This document shows positions 61,780-64,000 of a DNA stretch of 64,000 nt, piece after piece. Where the stretch lies: assembly GCA_947625255.1 (NCBI GenBank), contig CANQNT010000003.1:86764-150763 (forward strand). The letters run 5' to 3'. The DNA is from an uncultured Acetatifactor sp. (GTDB taxonomy: Bacteria; Bacillota; Clostridia; Lachnospirales; Lachnospiraceae). The position numbers were made by a program, and so were the translations under genes. The notes below the pieces were generated by a model. It had not been told where the DNA came from. It searched no databases and saw only the letters and a program-made list of their open reading frames with translations. Every line of letters begins with the position of its first letter. The first letter of the stretch is position 1.

Positions 61780-64000
61780 CAGGACAACCTCCTGGAAAGA
61801 GCCAGTATCCTGCCAGCACATGCTTCCAACTCTTTCCTTGTGATCTCACTATTTTGTAATCCGGTAAGAATACTGTCCACATCCTCTGCAGAACCGGGCA
61901 TGATCAGATCATTTCCCGCCAGTATACACTGAACCGGACTGCTGGCGCCATGAACACCAAAATTGAATTTGTCATCGGTCGTTCCCCAGTCGGTCATAAC
62001 AATCCCTTCAAATCCCCATTCGCAACGCAGTACATCCGTCAAGAGTTCTCGCCGGTTTGCGGTATGGGCACCATTCAACAAATTATAAGAAGTCATCACA
62101 GCTTTGGGAGCCGCCTCTTTGACACATATTTCAAATCCTTTCAGATAGATTTCACGCAAAGCACGCTGTGAAACCATGCTGTTGGATCCAAAACGATTAG
62201 TCTCCTGGTTATTGCAGACAAAATGCTTGATCGTAACAGCACATTTCTCATGTTTCTGTACCCCGCGTGTCACTGCAGCCGCTGTCCTGCCGGAAACCAA
62301 TGGATCCTCGGAGTAGTATTCAAAATTCCTGCCACACAGAGGGCTTCGATGAATATTCAACGCCGGAGCCAGCCAGACATTAGCTCCGAATTTCTCCATT
62401 TCCTCACCCACGATATCGCCACAAATTTCGGCAGCAACAGGATTCCAGCTCTGTGCCAGTGCGGTACCGATAGGGATTGCCGAGGCATAGTGATACAGCA
62501 CTGTATTTGTTCTGGCCTTTTCTTTATTTTGCTCCAGCTTTGCCCGTATCAACTGCTGGATATCCGAAGGGAGAATATTCAAGATGCCGGCAAAGGCATC
62601 GGTATCAACGCTGTCCTGCCCTTCTTCGGTTTCAATATACTTTGTTGCAATGCGAAGTCCTGCGGGCCCGTCTGCCATTACGATAGTTCCATAACCCTTT
62701 TTTGCCACAATAGCTGCTGTTTCACCTGCTCCGCCTGCAAGTCTGGAAGCAGAATTGCCGATGATTGCCGCCATACCTTGTGCCTCTGTGTGTTTGCCGA
62801 CACATATTGCGGCCAGTTCACTGTCCGTGAAACCAGATAAGTCAGAATAAGATAACCTCTCTCCATCGACCTTCTCACGGTCAAAATGTCCAATGTGATT
62901 TAAGCCTGCATCTTTTACACGGATAGTAGGCAGGTTCTGCAGAAGCTGGCGCTTCACTTCAGGTTTCCAGTCATCAAAGTCCGCATTACCACCGGCATGG
63001 CTAAGTGCCTGGGTGACCATATCACTTTCAAGCACAATGATACCTATTGGCATAGTACCAATACTAATGACATATTCACCCTTTTCGAGCAGCCATGCGT
63101 CATTTTCCGCATCCCAGCTTGCCATATTTTCAATAGGAATTCTAAGAGTAAGCATCTCGCTTTCTCCAGGAAGAAGCTCCCTTGTCTTTTGATAAGCGCA
63201 AAGTTCACGGGCAGGCTTCACAAGCTTACCGTCCGGTGCGGAGCAGAATAACTGTACGGTTTCTTTCCCCGCATAACTGCCTATATTATTCACTGTAACA
63301 GTGACAATAGCCATATGATCCTCAACTGTAAAATGATCCGGCTTTACACAGAACTCCGTATAACCGATACCATAACCAAAAGGAAACAGCGGCTTTATAT
63401 CCACTGCGTCAAAGTAGCGGTAGCCAACAAAGATGCCCTCTCGGTAACTGGTGTTGTCCTGCTGAGCGAAATCACCTATGGCAGGATAATCATCCAATCT
63501 GGCCCAAGTCGTGGTAAGTTTGCCTGAAGGATAGTTTTTCCCAAGCAATACATCCGCAAACGCATCGCCTGTAACGGATCCAAGCTGACTAAGCACAAGG
63601 ATATTTGAAACCTGGTCCAATACCGGACTCAGATCCACAGGACCACCCACATTCAAAACAAGCATAAATTTTCTGTATCTTTCACAACAAAGAGAAATAT
63701 CTCGCTTCTCATCCTCAGTGAGCAGAAAGTCTCCCTCTGCTGCGAGACGATCAGACCCTTCGCCGGAATTACGGGACAGCACATAGATGCAGACTTCACC
63801 TTCACCGTCAATTGGCAGCATGTAGTGGGGTTCAGGAGGTGTTTTGCCCATTCCTACAAGAAACACAGGTTTTCCCTTCTCTTTTGCCTCTGCCGCAATG
63901 TCATCATAAAAACTCTTTGTCTGTGCATCCTTTGCCGCCTTGTAACCGTCCATCCATTTCTTAGTCGTAATGATAAAGCCTGCGTTTTCGAGTCCTTCCT
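61779..64000 (-). CDS. GH3 glycosidase with reversed domain order (5' end beyond the window)
   Basis: At least 740 residues; the frame is open to the right edge, so the start is outside. The order is the reverse of most GH3: the alpha/beta sandwich comes first (ending ATTWARLDDY... PLFPFGYGIGYTEF), then an FnIII domain, then the TIM barrel with VMADGPAGLRIA, CGRNFEYYSEDPLVSGRTAA, VTIKHFVCNNQETNR and the nucleophile Asp in GIVMTDWGTTDD near the end. This arrangement is known for some GH3 enzymes of rumen Clostridia. No signal sequence can be judged. Probably a beta-glucosidase or beta-xylosidase-type exo-enzyme. Confidence 0.9.
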   Translation of the reverse strand, partial: EGLENAGFIITTKKWMDGYKAAKDAQTKSFYDDIAAEAKEKGKPVFLVGMGKTPPEPHYMLPIDGEGEVCIYVLSRNSGEGSDRLAAEGDFLLTEDEKRDISLCCERYRKFMLVLNVGGPVDLSPVLDQVSNILVLSQLGSVTGDAFADVLLGKNYPSGKLTTTWARLDDYPAIGDFAQQDNTSYREGIFVGYRYFDAVDIKPLFPFGYGIGYTEFCVKPDHFTVEDHMAIVTVTVNNIGSYAGKETVQLFCSAPDGKLVKPARELCAYQKTRELLPGESEMLTLRIPIENMASWDAENDAWLLEKGEYVISIGTMPIGIIVLESDMVTQALSHAGGNADFDDWKPEVKRQLLQNLPTIRVKDAGLNHIGHFDREKVDGERLSYSDLSGFTDSELAAICVGKHTEAQGMAAIIGNSASRLAGGAGETAAIVAKKGYGTIVMADGPAGLRIATKYIETEEGQDSVDTDAFAGILNILPSDIQQLIRAKLEQNKEKARTNTVLYHYASAIPIGTALAQSWNPVAAEICGDIVGEEMEKFGANVWLAPALNIHRSPLCGRNFEYYSEDPLVSGRTAAAVTRGVQKHEKCAVTIKHFVCNNQETNRFGSNSMVSQRALREIYLKGFEICVKEAAPKAVMTSYNLLNGAHTANRRELLTDVLRCEWGFEGIVMTDWGTTDDKFNFGVHGASSPVQCILAGNDLIMPGSAEDVDSILTGLQNSEITRKELEACAGRILALSRRLS

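Overview
The window looks like a chromosome segment of an anaerobic Gram-positive Clostridia, most likely Lachnospiraceae. Signs of this are strong AGGAGG-type ribosome binding sites, consensus sigma-A promoters, a meso-DAP type MurE (DNPR motif), a SCIFF peptide with its radical SAM maturase, a fused SecDF, a TIGR03905-type TSCPD protein and a TnpW-type transposon protein. No rRNA and no CRISPR array were seen.

Layout. (1) 1-14.8 kb is a housekeeping block on the minus strand: priA (runs off the left edge), murE, a lipoprotein cyclophilin, recJ, a beta-helix protein / DUF4956 / VTC-polyphosphate polymerase trio, secDF, the SCIFF maturase, the 48-residue SCIFF precursor and a TIGR04086 membrane protein. 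(2) 14.8-25.3 kb: a Na/Pi symporter, a PIN/NYN-like protein with a long disordered middle, an amidase, a MarR regulator driving a heterodimeric ABC exporter, a frameshifted small gene and rlmD. (3) 25.4-28.9 kb and 34.9-36.7 kb form a decay zone. It holds an integrase remnant, a broken HAD gene, a radical SAM gene whose best start codon reads ATA, a Pol IV gene without its middle, and a broken MmcQ/YjbR-EVE pair. Between these parts lie a tRNA-Pro, an AraC-kinase fusion, a nitrilase, pepD, and a MarR / cytidylate-kinase-like / tag operon. (4) 36.5-38.5 kb: a redox operon (glutathione peroxidase, TSCPD protein, two flavodoxins, a MarR fragment). (5) 38.9-45.5 kb: a mobile element. A 3' fragment of tRNA-Asn borders a large serine recombinase, then come TnpW, an unpartnered MazF-like toxin, a sigma-like protein, a zinc ribbon, and an XRE / ImmA-IrrE switch with two face-to-face promoters and five operator half-sites. 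(6) 45.6-64 kb: a glycan locus on the minus strand. It has a YesMN-like two-component system, an LplABC-type ABC importer, a tannase/feruloyl esterase-like protein, two pectinacetylesterase-like proteins, an acetyl-esterase-like hydrolase, a GH94 phosphorylase, a GH78 rhamnosidase and a GH3 glycosidase (runs off the right edge).

How the genes work together. The glycan locus appears to sense an oligosaccharide at the membrane, import it and dismantle it in the cytoplasm. None of the esterases or glycosidases shows a signal peptide, so the cargo is probably imported still esterified. A roughly 51-bp element occurs upstream of both the binding-protein gene and one esterase gene and is a good candidate for the shared regulator site. 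The most noteworthy items are this shared element, the cytoplasmic esterase set (including a tannase-like protein lacking the paired cysteines of its family), the tRNA-Asn/serine-recombinase junction, the divergent phage-like switch, and the cluster of genes with in-frame deletions.
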